Shown: positions 53,292 through 62,288 of the stretch, one piece after another
Numbering within the stretch: position 1 is the first letter of the stretch
How the letters are laid out: each line of letters starts with the position of its first letter
DNA from: Alsobacter sp045348435
GTDB taxonomy: Bacteria > Pseudomonadota > Alphaproteobacteria > Rhizobiales > Beijerinckiaceae
Assembly: GCF_045348435.1 (NCBI RefSeq)
Contig: NZ_CP157484.1
Location: 682,001-746,000 of the forward strand
DNA: 64,000 nt
Direction of reading: 5' to 3'
The notes under the pieces: generated by a model
Seen by the model: the letters and a program-made list of their open reading frames with translations, nothing else
What the model was told of the DNA's origin: nothing
Databases searched by the model: none
Position numbers and translations under genes: made by a program

Positions 53292-54002
53292 ATGGACAGC
53301 GCGGAACTTCCCCCGGTGTTTCGGCCCGTGGTCCTGCGGGAAGTTCACGAGGCATTCTCGCAGGCTTGCCGCGTCGCGGCCGCGGAAGGGGCGGGGACGC
53401 TGTTCCAGGTGGGGCGGTTCGACCTCGTCGACTTCGCCGTCGTGTTGGAGCCGGAGCATCCCCTCCGTCTTGCCCGGACGTGCTTCTATGCGGGCATGAA
53501 CGCGCTTGCAGACGCGGTCTCCTCCTGCGCCCCGCCGGAGGCGCCGGTGTGCTTCCGCTGGCCCGATCGAATCCTGCTCGACGGCGCATTGGTCGGCGGC
53601 GCCCGGCTTGGGTGGCCGCAGTCGTGCGCCGAGGACGACCGGCCCGAGTGGCTGGTTTTCGGCGCGACCGTGCGGCGCGTCAGCATCGGCGCCGAGGAGC
53701 CTGGCGCCAGGCCCGGTCTCGGCTCTTTGGAGGAACTCGGCGCGGTGCTGGGCGACCACCGCGACTTTGTGGCGCGCTTCGCCCGCTTCTTCCTGCTCGC
53801 ACTGCACGAGTGGAGTGATTTCGGACCGGCAGGCTCGCTGCGCCGCTATACGCCGCGTCTCTCCGGTCGCTCCGAGGCTGTCGACCACCGCGCCAGCCAC
53901 GGTGGCGCCCCAGACGCGGTGGCCTGGCAAGGTAGCGGGTCCCTGGCGGCCGCGCTGGCGACCCCGTCGTGGCGTGAACGGGAGCTTTCGGGATGGCTTT
54001 GA
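53292..54002 (+). CDS. Biotin/lipoate-protein ligase family protein (fdh-associated)
   Basis: A 236-residue protein of the BPL/LplA fold. The conserved core reads PLRLARTCFYAGMNALADAV, then CFRWPDRILLDGALVGGARL and EWLVFGATVR, and a C-terminal domain follows (FARFFLLALHEWSDF). A lysine normally seen in LplA active sites is not obvious. Because it starts the formate dehydrogenase accessory series, it may attach or recognise a cofactor during maturation rather than biotinylate (inference). It overlaps the next gene by ten bases. The ATG at 53292 precedes the family block. Confidence 0.75.
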   Translation: MDSAELPPVFRPVVLREVHEAFSQACRVAAAEGAGTLFQVGRFDLVDFAVVLEPEHPLRLARTCFYAGMNALADAVSSCAPPEAPVCFRWPDRILLDGALVGGARLGWPQSCAEDDRPEWLVFGATVRRVSIGAEEPGARPGLGSLEELGAVLGDHRDFVARFARFFLLALHEWSDFGPAGSLRRYTPRLSGRSEAVDHRASHGGAPDAVAWQGSGSLAAALATPSWRERELSGWL

Positions 54003-55057
54003 CGGTGAGCGCTTCAATCGCCAACCGAGCCTGCAGCCGAGACGACTTCTGGATCTCCAGCGGTCACCAGATGCTCGATCGGGAAGAGACGGGCTGGGCG
54101 GTGGTGACCGACGAGTTCCTGAAGCTCTACCTCGCCCGCCCCGAACTGGCGCCGCCGGTCGACGCGTGCCCGGCCGAGCGCGCCCTGCACGCCTCGCTGC
54201 TCGCCGGCGACCCCCGGCGGCCGGTCGCGCCGGCCGAGGTCGACGCCATTCAGGACGAGGACGCTCGGGAGAACTGGGCGGTGATGCTGACACATCGCGA
54301 TCGTCTCGTGACTGCGGGCTGCGTTGAGGGCGCCTATCTGGCTGCGGTCACGCAGGGGGGCGCCGCCTCGCTCTTTCTCGACCAGTGGGCCCAGATCATC
54401 CTGCGTGGCGCGCTCGACACGGACCGGTCGCCCTTGGTGCTGCGGGCCGCGGAGCTCCTGTTCCGCCCGCAGCGGATCGCCTTCCATGCGGGCGGCGTGC
54501 TGCTGGCGGACGATGAGCTGGTATCGGTGAGGGAAGCGGCCCACGGCGCCTCGCCGTTGGCGCGCATGTTGCTGGACGCGCCCGAGACGGAGCTCGACGT
54601 GCTCGGAGAGAACGACGAGCGTCGCTACCTCGCTCGCAGCGACGCCTTTGATTTCGCCCTTCCGTTCGAGCCGGGCGGGCCCGGCCACGGCGCCCTCGCG
54701 ACGGCGATGACGAGCTGGCTGCGCCACCTGCTGCGGCTCGACGTCTCGATCAGGCCGGTGCGCGCCATCGACGATCCCGTCTGGCGCTGGTCCATTGGCC
54801 TGAACGCGGCCGGCGTCGCCATATGCGAGGCCGCGTGGCGCGGCGAGGCGGTCGACCCGGCGACGGTGCTGGGCCTCTTCCGGCTCGATCTGAGCGACTG
54901 GACGCGCGTCCTGCCCAGGATGGCGGGACAGCCGATTTGGCTCATCCTGGGCATGGACGACACGAAGGTGCTGCGAATCAGGCCGCAGAACCTGATCACG
55001 GGCTTGCCTTTGCTGGACCGTCAACCGGAGGAGGCCGATGGCCGCCCTGATCCTTGA
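53993..55057 (+). CDS. DUF6352-family protein (fdh-associated)
   Basis: A 354-residue protein with the opening RDDFWISSGHQMLDREETGW and DEFLKLYLARPELAPPV. The middle is helical (DQWAQIILRGALDTDRSPLV, PQRIAFHAGGVLLADDELV), and near the end comes WLILGMDDTKVLRIRPQNLI. The text is like a family annotated only as DUF6352, found near formate dehydrogenase genes in alphaproteobacteria. No catalytic residues are assignable. It overlaps its neighbours by 10 and 20 bases, showing tight operon coupling. Confidence 0.75.
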   Translation: MALTVSASIANRACSRDDFWISSGHQMLDREETGWAVVTDEFLKLYLARPELAPPVDACPAERALHASLLAGDPRRPVAPAEVDAIQDEDARENWAVMLTHRDRLVTAGCVEGAYLAAVTQGGAASLFLDQWAQIILRGALDTDRSPLVLRAAELLFRPQRIAFHAGGVLLADDELVSVREAAHGASPLARMLLDAPETELDVLGENDERRYLARSDAFDFALPFEPGGPGHGALATAMTSWLRHLLRLDVSIRPVRAIDDPVWRWSIGLNAAGVAICEAAWRGEAVDPATVLGLFRLDLSDWTRVLPRMAGQPIWLILGMDDTKVLRIRPQNLITGLPLLDRQPEEADGRPDP

Positions 55058-55547
55058 CGCCGCGCTGATCGTCGAGCGCCGCCTTCTTGTCGGTCCCTGG
55101 GGCGGGGTCGCCTGGCGGCCCTTTGCCGTGCTGCCGCCTGGAGCGGCGGCCGCCCCCTGGACGCCCCTGGCCCATGAGGACGGCGCGACGACCTTCTTTG
55201 CCGGCGAGATCGGGATCGAGCTGCATTCCTCGGAGACGGGCTCCTACCGCGACAACCTCGCCACTCGGGAGCCGAGGCTGTGGACGGTGCTGCGGGACTG
55301 CCCCGAGCCGCCCGGCGTCCGGCTGATGATGCTCACCGCCGATCCCGCCGAGGGAGAGGCCATGACGGAGGCCGGGACCAACCTGGTCGAGACGGTCGCG
55401 ATGCCTGCATGGGTCGAGGAGCGGGTCAGGAGCTTTGTGGCGGAGCACCACGTCGAGCGTCCCTTCTTCAAGCGGCAACGCGACCGAAGCGCATCTGGCC
55501 AAGGCCCCGCGGGGCCGCCCGGGGGAGGGCGCCATGACCGGCGTTGA
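55038..55547 (+). CDS. DUF3305 protein (fdh-associated)
   Basis: A 169-residue cytoplasmic protein. The conserved elements are WRPFAVLPPGA, FAGEIGIELHSSETGSYRDN, LATREPRLWTVLRD and ADPAEGEAMTEAGTNLVETV followed by AMP. DUF3305 and DUF3306 genes are usually found together beside molybdenum formate dehydrogenase genes and are thought to help its maturation; a direct mechanism is not established. It overlaps both neighbouring genes by 14-20 bases. Confidence 0.85.
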   Translation: MAALILDAALIVERRLLVGPWGGVAWRPFAVLPPGAAAAPWTPLAHEDGATTFFAGEIGIELHSSETGSYRDNLATREPRLWTVLRDCPEPPGVRLMMLTADPAEGEAMTEAGTNLVETVAMPAWVEERVRSFVAEHHVERPFFKRQRDRSASGQGPAGPPGGGRHDRR

Positions 55548-56175
55548 GGACGGGCCCGCGCGTGACCCTGAGCGCTTCTTGGCCCGCTGGTCACGCCGCA
55601 AGCGGGGCGGGGTCGACGCGCGTCCCGCCGACGACGGGGAGCAAGCCCAAAATCCGCAGCCGCCCGAGCCCGGCGGGGACGGCCGAAAGCCGGGGGAGCC
55701 GCCGCCGTTGCCGCCTGTGGATACGCTGACCCCGGAGAGCGACTTCTCCGTCTTCCTGCATCCCGGGGTCTCGTCAGGTCTGCGAACGGAGGCCCTGCGC
55801 CGCCTATGGAGCCTCGACCCGGCGATCCGCGACTTTGTCGGCCCGGCCGATTACGCCTGGGACTTCAACCGCCCCGGCGCCGTCCCCGGCTTCGGTCCGG
55901 CCCAGGCGATCACGCGCCTGGCGGGCGCCCTGGCGGCGCCCCGGGACGCGGAACGCGGGACGGCGCCGGACCCGAGCCGCGGAGCCGACCCGCCGGGCGT
56001 GGCCGAGGACGGTCCTCGCATGGAACCCGGGGACGAGCGCCAGGCCGCCCGGCCTGACGCCGTGCCGGAGTCGGCCGCCGGCGGCGGCCCCGCCCCGGGC
56101 TCCTCGCCGGGACCCAAACCTCTCCTCGCCCCCATTCGACGCCATGGCGGCGCGAAACCACGGTTTTCGTCCTGA
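55534..56175 (+). CDS. DUF3306 protein (fdh-associated)
   Basis: A 213-residue protein whose first half is the DUF3306 domain: RFLARWSRRKRGG, a proline-rich linker, then TPESDFSVFLHPGVSSGLRT, EALRRLWSLDPAIRDFVG and ADYAWDFNRPGAVPGFG. The C-terminal 80 residues are low-complexity (Pro/Ala/Gly/Arg). DUF3306 members pair with DUF3305 in fdh operons. The GGGGGAGGG site precedes the ATG at 55534. The role is probably in Fdh assembly (inference from context). Confidence 0.85.
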   Translation: MTGVEDGPARDPERFLARWSRRKRGGVDARPADDGEQAQNPQPPEPGGDGRKPGEPPPLPPVDTLTPESDFSVFLHPGVSSGLRTEALRRLWSLDPAIRDFVGPADYAWDFNRPGAVPGFGPAQAITRLAGALAAPRDAERGTAPDPSRGADPPGVAEDGPRMEPGDERQAARPDAVPESAAGGGPAPGSSPGPKPLLAPIRRHGGAKPRFSS

Positions 56176-56272
56176 CAGAGTTCAGCTTTCGGCGCTTGCA
56201 AGTTCCCGGTAAGGGCGTAGCCTAATCTTTGAGCAACAGCCGTCAGCTGGGGCTCGGGGCGGGGAGACTGGC

Positions 56273-56917
56273 ATGCGAGACCACTCGCAGGATCGTCTTG
56301 TTCCCTCGACGGAGCCCGACCTGTTGGCCGAGATCGGCTCGGCGCGGGCGCGGGAATACGCGCTGCTCTCCACCCTTCTTTTGACCTCGCCGGACGCGGA
56401 GCTGCTGGGCCGGCTGGCGCGGCTCGGCGGCGGCCCGAACGAACTCGGGCAGGCGCATGACGAGCTCGCGGCCGCTGCCGCGGCGTGCGCGCCCGACGAC
56501 GTCGAGCGCGAGCATTTCGAACTCTTCGTCGGCGTCGGGCGCGGCGCGCTCGTCCCATACGCCTCCTATTACCTCACGGGCTTCCTCCAGGAGCGCCCCC
56601 TCGCGCGCCTCCGTCAGGATCTCGCGGCGGCCGGGCTGCAGCGCTGCCACGGCTGCGTCGAGCCCGAGGACCACATCGGCGTGCTCTGCGAAATCATGAG
56701 CCGCCTCGTCCTGCGCGCGCCTCTGGGCGACCGCCTGCAGCGGACGATGTTCGAGCGGCACTTGGAGCCCTGGGCTCCGCACTTCTTCGACGATCTCGGC
56801 CGGGCGGAGCAGGCGCAGTTCTACCGCAGAGTCGCCAAGGTCGGCCGCCTGTTCTTCCAGATCGAAGCCGAGGCATTCCGGTTCGCGATCCCGGAGCCTG
56901 CAGACGCGGAGGTGTAA
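56273..56917 (+). CDS. TorD/DmsD-type chaperone for formate dehydrogenase
   Basis: A 214-residue all-helical chaperone. The conserved patterns are EHFELFVGVGRGALVPYASYY (about residues 80-100), the PEDHIGVLCEIMSRLV motif typical of TorD/NarJ proteins (about 127) and the C-terminal HLEPWAPHFFDDLGRAEQAQ. It binds the twin-arginine leader of the catalytic subunit and the molybdenum-cofactor site before export. Its genomic position directly before the TAT peptide gene and fdhA supports that partner. The start at 56273 (ATG) follows GGGGCGGGGAGA. Confidence 0.85.
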   Translation: MRDHSQDRLVPSTEPDLLAEIGSARAREYALLSTLLLTSPDAELLGRLARLGGGPNELGQAHDELAAAAAACAPDDVEREHFELFVGVGRGALVPYASYYLTGFLQERPLARLRQDLAAAGLQRCHGCVEPEDHIGVLCEIMSRLVLRAPLGDRLQRTMFERHLEPWAPHFFDDLGRAEQAQFYRRVAKVGRLFFQIEAEAFRFAIPEPADAEV

Positions 56918-56920
56918 GCC

Positions 56921-57133
56921 ATGGCGAAGACGCGACCCGGCCTGAGCCGCCGGGGGCTGCTGAAGGGGCTGAGCGGCGGCACCCTGGCGCTCGGGGCGGC
57001 CGCCACGGTCGGCGCCACGCAACCGGCCGGAGCCTATGACCCGGGGTCGAAGGAGATGCGCGGCCGGTACCGCGAAACCGACCACGTGAAGGCGTACTAC
57101 CGCGTCAACGGCTACGAAACCCTGAAAAAGTGA
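56921..57133 (+). CDS. Small TAT-signal protein of the formate dehydrogenase region
   Basis: A 70-residue protein: a twin-arginine leader (TRPGLSRRGLLKGLSGGTLA) is followed by a short mature part with YRETDHVKAYYRVNGYETLK. It belongs to the formate-dehydrogenase-region TAT-leader family, which is consistently encoded directly upstream of fdhA. Its role in the complex is not defined; its own RR motif suggests export together with Fdh. It ends nine bases before the fdhA start. Confidence 0.88.
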   Translation: MAKTRPGLSRRGLLKGLSGGTLALGAAATVGATQPAGAYDPGSKEMRGRYRETDHVKAYYRVNGYETLKK

Positions 57134-57142
57134 GGCCGCCCC

Positions 57143-60076
57143 GTGTTGACCAGGCGAGCTACCACGGTCCGGCGCCCGGCGGGGGCGCCCAGCCCTGAAT
57201 CCGGCGCAGCCGGCCTCGACCGGCGCAATTTCCTCGAGCGCTCCCTCTTGCTCGGGGGGGTGGCGGCGCTTGGCGATCTGCCGCTTGGGACCATTCGTGA
57301 GGCGCAGGCGGGCCCTCCCGCGAGCGCAGGGGCGCCGGTCGAGATTCGCAAGAACATCTGCACCCACTGTTCGGTCGGCTGCACTGTCACTGCAGAAGTC
57401 CAGAACGGGGTGTGGATCGGCCAGGAGCCCTCGTGGGACAGCCCGATCAACCGTGGTTCGCATTGCGCCAAGGGCGCGGCCATCCGAGAGGTCGTTCACA
57501 GTGACCGGCGTCTGAAGTACCCCATGAAGATGTCCGGGGGGGAGTGGCGCCGGATCTCCTGGGACGATGCGATCAACGAGATCGGCGACAAGATCCTCAC
57601 CATTCGCCAGCAGGCCGGCGCGGACGCCGTGTACTGGCTTGGCTCCGCCAAGTTCACGAACGAAGCATCCTATCTGCTGCGCAAGCTCGCCGCCTTCTGG
57701 GGAACCAACTCGGTCGACCACCAGGCCCGCATCTGCCACAGCACGACGGTCGCCGGCGTGGCGAACACCTGGGGCTACGGCGCCCAGACCAACTCCTACA
57801 ACGATATCCGCAACGCCAAGACGATGGTGTTTATCGGTAGCAACGCAGCCGAGGCGCATCCGGTCGCCATGCAGCACCTGCTAGCCTCCAAGGAGATCAA
57901 CCGCGGCAACATGATCGTCATGGACCCGCGCTTTACCCGCACGGCCGCGCACGCGACGCACTACGTGCGCTTCCGGTCGGGAACCGACATCCCGCTCGTC
58001 TGGGGTCTGCTGTGGCATGTCTTCCAGAACGGCTGGGAAGACAAGGAATTCATACGCACGCGCGTCTACGGCATGGACGAGGTCCGCAAGGAGGTGGCCC
58101 GCTGGACCCCGGACGAAGTCGAGCGCGTCACCGGCGTCCCGGAGGCGCAGCTGAAGGAGGTCGCCCGGAAGTTCGCAACGGAGAAGCCTGCGACGATCAT
58201 CTGGTGCATGGGAGCGACCCAGCACACCGTCGGCACCGCCAACGTGCGGGCCTTCTGCACCGCCTGCCTGGCCACCGGCAATGTCGGGAAGCCCGGGACC
58301 GGAGCCAACATCTTCCGCGGCCACACCAACGTCCAGGGGGCGACGGACCTCGGTCTCGATATCACGACCCTGCCGCTCTACTACGGCCTCACGGAAGGCG
58401 CCTGGAAGCATTGGGCGCGCGTTTGGGACGTGAGCTACGACTGGCTTCGCGACCGCTTCGACGAAGTTCCGGCCAAGGCGGGACGTCCCGCCCGCACCCG
58501 CAAGGATAACATGGAGACCCCCGGGATTACCTCGACCCGGTGGTTCGACGCGGTGACCGCTCCGGAAGAGGATGTAGACCAGCGGACCAACCTGCGCGCG
58601 ATGATCGTGATGGGTCACGGGGGCAACACCGTCACCCGCATGCCCGAGATGCTCAAGGGGCTCGCGAAGCTTGAGCTCATGGTGGTGATGGACCCGCACC
58701 CCACCACCTTCGCGGCGATCGGCGACCGCAAGGAGAACACGTACCTGCTGCCGATCGCGACCTCGCTGGAGACGGACGGGTCCCGCACCGCCTCAAACAG
58801 GTCGCTCCAGTGGGGCGAGCAGATCGTCAAGCCGGCCTTCGAGTCCAAGGACGACTATGAGGTGATGTACCTGCTGGCGAAGAAGCTCGGCTTCGCCGAC
58901 GACATGTTCAAGCACATCAAGGTCGAGAACAACCGGCCGTCCCCGGAAGATCTGCTGCGGGAGATCAACCGGGGCGGATGGTCGACCGGCTATTGCGGGC
59001 AGTCGCCCGAGCGCCTCAAGGCGCACATGCGCAACCAAGCGAAGTTCGACCTGGTCACGCTGCGCGCCCCGAAGGACGCCCCCGAAGTCGGCGGCGACTA
59101 CTACGGGCTGCCATGGCCCTGCTGGGGCAAGCCGGAGATCAGGCACCCGGGAAGCGCCATCCTGTACAACACCAACCTGCACGTGAAAGACGGCGGGGGC
59201 ACCTTCCGCGCTCGTTTCGGGACGGAACGAAACGGACAGACGCTGCTGGCGGAGGATTCCTATTCGCTTGGATCGGAGCTGACGGACGGCTACCCCGAGT
59301 TCACGATGGCGGTTCTGAAGAAGCTCGGTTGGGACCGCGACCTCACGGCCGACGAGTTGGCAGTGATCCAGCGGGTGGGCGGCGGCAATGTTGACACGGT
59401 CAGCTGGGCCACGGACCTCTCAGGCGGAATCCAGCGCGTCTGCCTCGATCACGGCGTCATGCACTACGGCAACGCCAAGGCCCGCGTGGTCGCGTGGAAC
59501 CTGCCCGACCCAGTGCCGGTGCACCGCGAGCCGATCTACTCGCCGCGGCCGGAGCTCGTAGCCAAGTATCCGACGCGACCGGACGAGCGGCAGTTCCGCA
59601 TCATGAACGCCGGCTTCACGGTCCAGAAATCGGCCGTCGACCGAGGGGTGGCGAAGGAGTTCCCGATCATTCTCTCCTCCGGACGCATCGTGGAATTTGA
59701 GGGCGGGGGCGAGGAAACCCGGTCCAATCCGTGGCTAGCCGAACTCCAGCAGGACATGTTCGTGGAGATCAGCACGGCGGACGCGGCAGAGCGCAGCGTC
59801 AAGGACGGCCAGTGGGTCTGGGTGCTCGGGGCCGAGAACGGGGCCAGGACACGCGTGAAAGCCCTTGTCACGGACCGCGTCGGCCGGGGCGTCGCCTGGA
59901 TGCCTTTCCATTTTTCCGGCTGGTACCAGGGCGAGGATCACCGCACGCGCTACCCGGCTGGAACTGACCCGGTGGTGCTGGGCGAAAGCGTCAACACGCT
60001 GACGACCTACGGTTTCGACCCGGTGACGGGCATGCAGGAAACCAAGGTCACCTTGTGCCAGATCCGGCCGGCTTGA
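57143..60076 (+). CDS. fdhA: Formate dehydrogenase catalytic (alpha) subunit, molybdopterin
   Basis: A 977-residue Mo/W-bis-MGD enzyme. The twin-arginine leader is LDRRNFLERSLLLGG (residues 25-39). The 4Fe-4S cluster cysteines are C73, C76, C80 and C108 (ICTHCSVGC and GSHCAKG). The active-site ligand is C198 in ARICHSTTVAG, a cysteine version rather than selenocysteine. The MGD-binding text includes GTANVRAFCTACLATGNVG and GSGTDIPLVWGLL-like segments, and the C-terminal dinucleotide-binding domain is complete. It oxidises formate to CO2 in the periplasm and passes electrons to FdhB. GTG is the start, supported by the RR leader and the GAGG site. Confidence 0.93.
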   Translation: MLTRRATTVRRPAGAPSPESGAAGLDRRNFLERSLLLGGVAALGDLPLGTIREAQAGPPASAGAPVEIRKNICTHCSVGCTVTAEVQNGVWIGQEPSWDSPINRGSHCAKGAAIREVVHSDRRLKYPMKMSGGEWRRISWDDAINEIGDKILTIRQQAGADAVYWLGSAKFTNEASYLLRKLAAFWGTNSVDHQARICHSTTVAGVANTWGYGAQTNSYNDIRNAKTMVFIGSNAAEAHPVAMQHLLASKEINRGNMIVMDPRFTRTAAHATHYVRFRSGTDIPLVWGLLWHVFQNGWEDKEFIRTRVYGMDEVRKEVARWTPDEVERVTGVPEAQLKEVARKFATEKPATIIWCMGATQHTVGTANVRAFCTACLATGNVGKPGTGANIFRGHTNVQGATDLGLDITTLPLYYGLTEGAWKHWARVWDVSYDWLRDRFDEVPAKAGRPARTRKDNMETPGITSTRWFDAVTAPEEDVDQRTNLRAMIVMGHGGNTVTRMPEMLKGLAKLELMVVMDPHPTTFAAIGDRKENTYLLPIATSLETDGSRTASNRSLQWGEQIVKPAFESKDDYEVMYLLAKKLGFADDMFKHIKVENNRPSPEDLLREINRGGWSTGYCGQSPERLKAHMRNQAKFDLVTLRAPKDAPEVGGDYYGLPWPCWGKPEIRHPGSAILYNTNLHVKDGGGTFRARFGTERNGQTLLAEDSYSLGSELTDGYPEFTMAVLKKLGWDRDLTADELAVIQRVGGGNVDTVSWATDLSGGIQRVCLDHGVMHYGNAKARVVAWNLPDPVPVHREPIYSPRPELVAKYPTRPDERQFRIMNAGFTVQKSAVDRGVAKEFPIILSSGRIVEFEGGGEETRSNPWLAELQQDMFVEISTADAAERSVKDGQWVWVLGAENGARTRVKALVTDRVGRGVAWMPFHFSGWYQGEDHRTRYPAGTDPVVLGESVNTLTTYGFDPVTGMQETKVTLCQIRPA

Positions 60077-60087
60077 GGGAGGGGCGC

Positions 60088-60684
60088 ATGGCGCGCATGA
60101 AGTTCCTGTGTGACGCCGACCGGTGTATCGAGTGCAACGCCTGCGCCACCGCGTGCAAGAACGAGCACGAGGTGCCGTGGGGCATCAACCGCCGCCGCGT
60201 CGTGACGATCAATGACGGCAAGCCTGGCGAGCGGTCCATCTCCATGGCCTGCATGCACTGCACGGACGCGCCGTGCCAGGCCGTGTGCCCGGTGGACTGC
60301 TTCTATACCACCCCGGATCACGTGGTTCTTCACTCGAAGGATCTGTGCATCGGGTGCGGCTACTGCTTCTACGCGTGCCCGTTCGGCGCCCCGCAGTATC
60401 CCCGCGTCGGCAACTTCGGATCGCGCGGCAAGATGGACAAATGCACCTTCTGCTCGGGCGGGCCCGAGGAGGACGGCAGCGAGGCCGAGTACGTGAAGTA
60501 CGGGGCTAACCGTCTCGCCGAGGGGAAGCTGCCGCTCTGCGCGGAGATGTGTTCCACCAAGTCCTTGCTGGCCGGCGACGGCGACATCATCGCGTCCATC
60601 TACAAGGAGCGCGTCCAGAAGCGTGGTTATGGGTCGGGCGCGTGGGGTTGGAGCACGGCTTACCACGAGACGATCGAGGTCTGA
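60088..60684 (+). CDS. fdhB: Formate dehydrogenase iron-sulfur (beta) subunit
   Basis: A 198-residue protein with multiple 4Fe-4S motifs: CIECNACATACKNEH (about residues 13-27), CMHCTDAPCQAVCPVDC (about 56-72) and CIGCGYCFYACPFGAPQ (about 89-105). Another cysteine pair is in KCTFCSGG. It moves electrons from the molybdenum subunit to the membrane cytochrome. GAGGGAGGGG precedes the ATG at 60088; the 11-base spacing from fdhA marks one operon. It lacks a C-terminal membrane anchor, so binding is through FdhC. Confidence 0.92.
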   Translation: MARMKFLCDADRCIECNACATACKNEHEVPWGINRRRVVTINDGKPGERSISMACMHCTDAPCQAVCPVDCFYTTPDHVVLHSKDLCIGCGYCFYACPFGAPQYPRVGNFGSRGKMDKCTFCSGGPEEDGSEAEYVKYGANRLAEGKLPLCAEMCSTKSLLAGDGDIIASIYKERVQKRGYGSGAWGWSTAYHETIEV

Positions 60685-60709
60685 ACGAAGGCAGGCGAGA
60701 GGTGATCCC

Positions 60710-61723
60710 ATGCTGCGCGCGCCAAGGCTGGTTCCGGTGCTTGCCATCCTCGCTATGCTCGCGGGCGTGGGCGCGCCGGCCGCGCGCGCGGCAGACCCTA
60801 TGACGGGGGCGAACCCGACCGCCCAGTCGGTGCACGAGCGCGACCTACTGAACGCGCTCGGAAAACTCCAAGGGCGGATCACGCTTCCGGACGGGAAGGC
60901 ATCCCTGCTGGAGCAGCCGCAGGGGCGCGAGTATCGCGGCTTCCATGAGCGCGCGCTGCCCTGGATCGGCGGGATCGTCATCCTGGCGGTGCTTGCTGGC
61001 CTGGCGGCGTTCTACCTGGTGAAGGGCCGCATCCCGGCGCCTCCGCGCGATCCCGGCGGGCGCACGGTGCTTCGGTTCTCCGCCGTGGAGAGGCTCGGCC
61101 ACTGGCTCACGGCGACGTCCTTCATCGTGCTCGCCCTGACGGGCCTGAACTATGTTTTCGGCAAGCGTCTTCTCATGCCCCTGGTCGGTGCCGACGCCTT
61201 CGCGGGGTGGTCGCATTGGTCGAAATACGCCCACAACTTCGTGGCCTGGGCGTTCATGGCGGGGCTCCTGATGCTCATCGTGAGCTGGGTTCGCGACAAC
61301 ATCCCGGACCGGTTCGATGTGGCGTGGCTACGGGCGGGCGGCGGTTTCCTCGACGGGTCGCATCCTCCGGCGGAGCGCTTCAACGCCGGCCAGAAGCTGA
61401 TGTTCTGGTCCATCGTGATCTTCGGCCTGGCGCTTTCGGCCTCCGGACTGCTGATGCTGTTTCCCTTCGCAGTGCTGGACATCAATGGGATGCAGGCTGC
61501 CCAGTACGTGCACGCGATCGCGGCCGTGGTGCTGATCGCGGTGATCCTGGCCCACATCTACATCGGCACGCTCGGAATGGAGGGGGCCTTCGAAGCCATG
61601 GAGAGCGGCTCGGTGGACCTGAACTGGGCCAGGACGCACCACAGCGTCTGGGCGGCGCGGCTGGCGCGCGATGATCCGGCCGCCCGAGCTCTGCGGTCAG
61701 GCTCGCCAGCGCCGGCTGAATGA
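60710..61723 (+). CDS. fdhC: Formate dehydrogenase cytochrome b (gamma) subunit
   Basis: A 337-residue integral membrane cytochrome. A signal-like segment (about residues 3-25) precedes the transmembrane parts near 83-105 (GGIVILAVLAGLAAFYLV), 142-160, 180-200, 243-265 and 270-295. Haem-ligand histidines are in VERLGHWLTATSFI, SKYAHNFVAW and YVHAIAAVVLI. It receives electrons from FdhB and reduces quinone. The N-terminal leader followed by a soluble domain and four helices is the proteobacterial FdoI/FdnI-like variant used with this cluster. Confidence 0.9.
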   Translation: MLRAPRLVPVLAILAMLAGVGAPAARAADPMTGANPTAQSVHERDLLNALGKLQGRITLPDGKASLLEQPQGREYRGFHERALPWIGGIVILAVLAGLAAFYLVKGRIPAPPRDPGGRTVLRFSAVERLGHWLTATSFIVLALTGLNYVFGKRLLMPLVGADAFAGWSHWSKYAHNFVAWAFMAGLLMLIVSWVRDNIPDRFDVAWLRAGGGFLDGSHPPAERFNAGQKLMFWSIVIFGLALSASGLLMLFPFAVLDINGMQAAQYVHAIAAVVLIAVILAHIYIGTLGMEGAFEAMESGSVDLNWARTHHSVWAARLARDDPAARALRSGSPAPAE

Positions 61724-61737
61724 TCCGGAGGTCGTCC

Positions 61738-62268
61738 ATGCGCCTATCATACTTCTTCGCCGTCGCGACCCCAGCCGTGCTGATTGGATCCATAGCGGTG
61801 GCCCAATCGCCTCCGCCTGGCGCTGCCGCGACCGCCGGCGGTCCGGCGAACCTCTGTGGGGAGCTCGTCGCGTTCATGATGTCGCAGCAGGAGAAGCAGC
61901 CCGCCGCTGCCAAGCCCCCGCCGCAGGGCGGTTCGGCGAGCCAGGCAACCGGGCAGTCGAACGTCGCCGTAGAGGCGCCGAAAGCGAAAACGCCGGGGCA
62001 GGAGGGGTCGGGTCAGAACGCGCCGCAGGCTTCCGGGATGAGCGCTCCCATCTCTGCCCCTTCGGGCCAAGGGCCAGCGAAGGAGGAACTCGCCTCCCTC
62101 GACTCCGTTAAGGAGCTCGCGCAAAGGAACGATCTTCCAGGGTGCCGGACCGTGGCGCAACGCATGCGCCGAGCGGGTGTCGCCATGCCCACGCCGTTGT
62201 TAGCCCTGGCCGCGTTGAAGCAACCGGGCGCTCCGCCAAGCGGACAAGGTTCGCCTAGCAATCCCTAG
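61738..62268 (+). CDS. Secreted hypothetical protein of the fdh operon
   Basis: A 176-residue protein with a signal peptide (RLSYFFAVATPAVLIGSIAVA, cleavage after AVA). A low-complexity Pro/Ala/Gln/Lys-rich part (about residues 40-105) is followed by a short helical end with ELASLDSVKELAQRNDLPGC and AQRMRRAGVAMPTPLLALAA. The two cysteines (LCGEL near 40 and PGCRT near 135) could form a disulfide. No family is recognised. GGAGG precedes the ATG, 14 bases past fdhC, so it is cotranscribed with the dehydrogenase. Confidence 0.65.
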   Translation: MRLSYFFAVATPAVLIGSIAVAQSPPPGAAATAGGPANLCGELVAFMMSQQEKQPAAAKPPPQGGSASQATGQSNVAVEAPKAKTPGQEGSGQNAPQASGMSAPISAPSGQGPAKEELASLDSVKELAQRNDLPGCRTVAQRMRRAGVAMPTPLLALAALKQPGAPPSGQGSPSNP

Positions 62269-62288
62269 CCGAGGGGAGGGAGAGCCGG

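Noticed and set aside
57143..60076. Selenocysteine in the formate dehydrogenase
   Set aside because: The active-site position (RICHSTT) is encoded by a TGC cysteine codon, there is no internal TGA, and no SECIS-like structure is needed.
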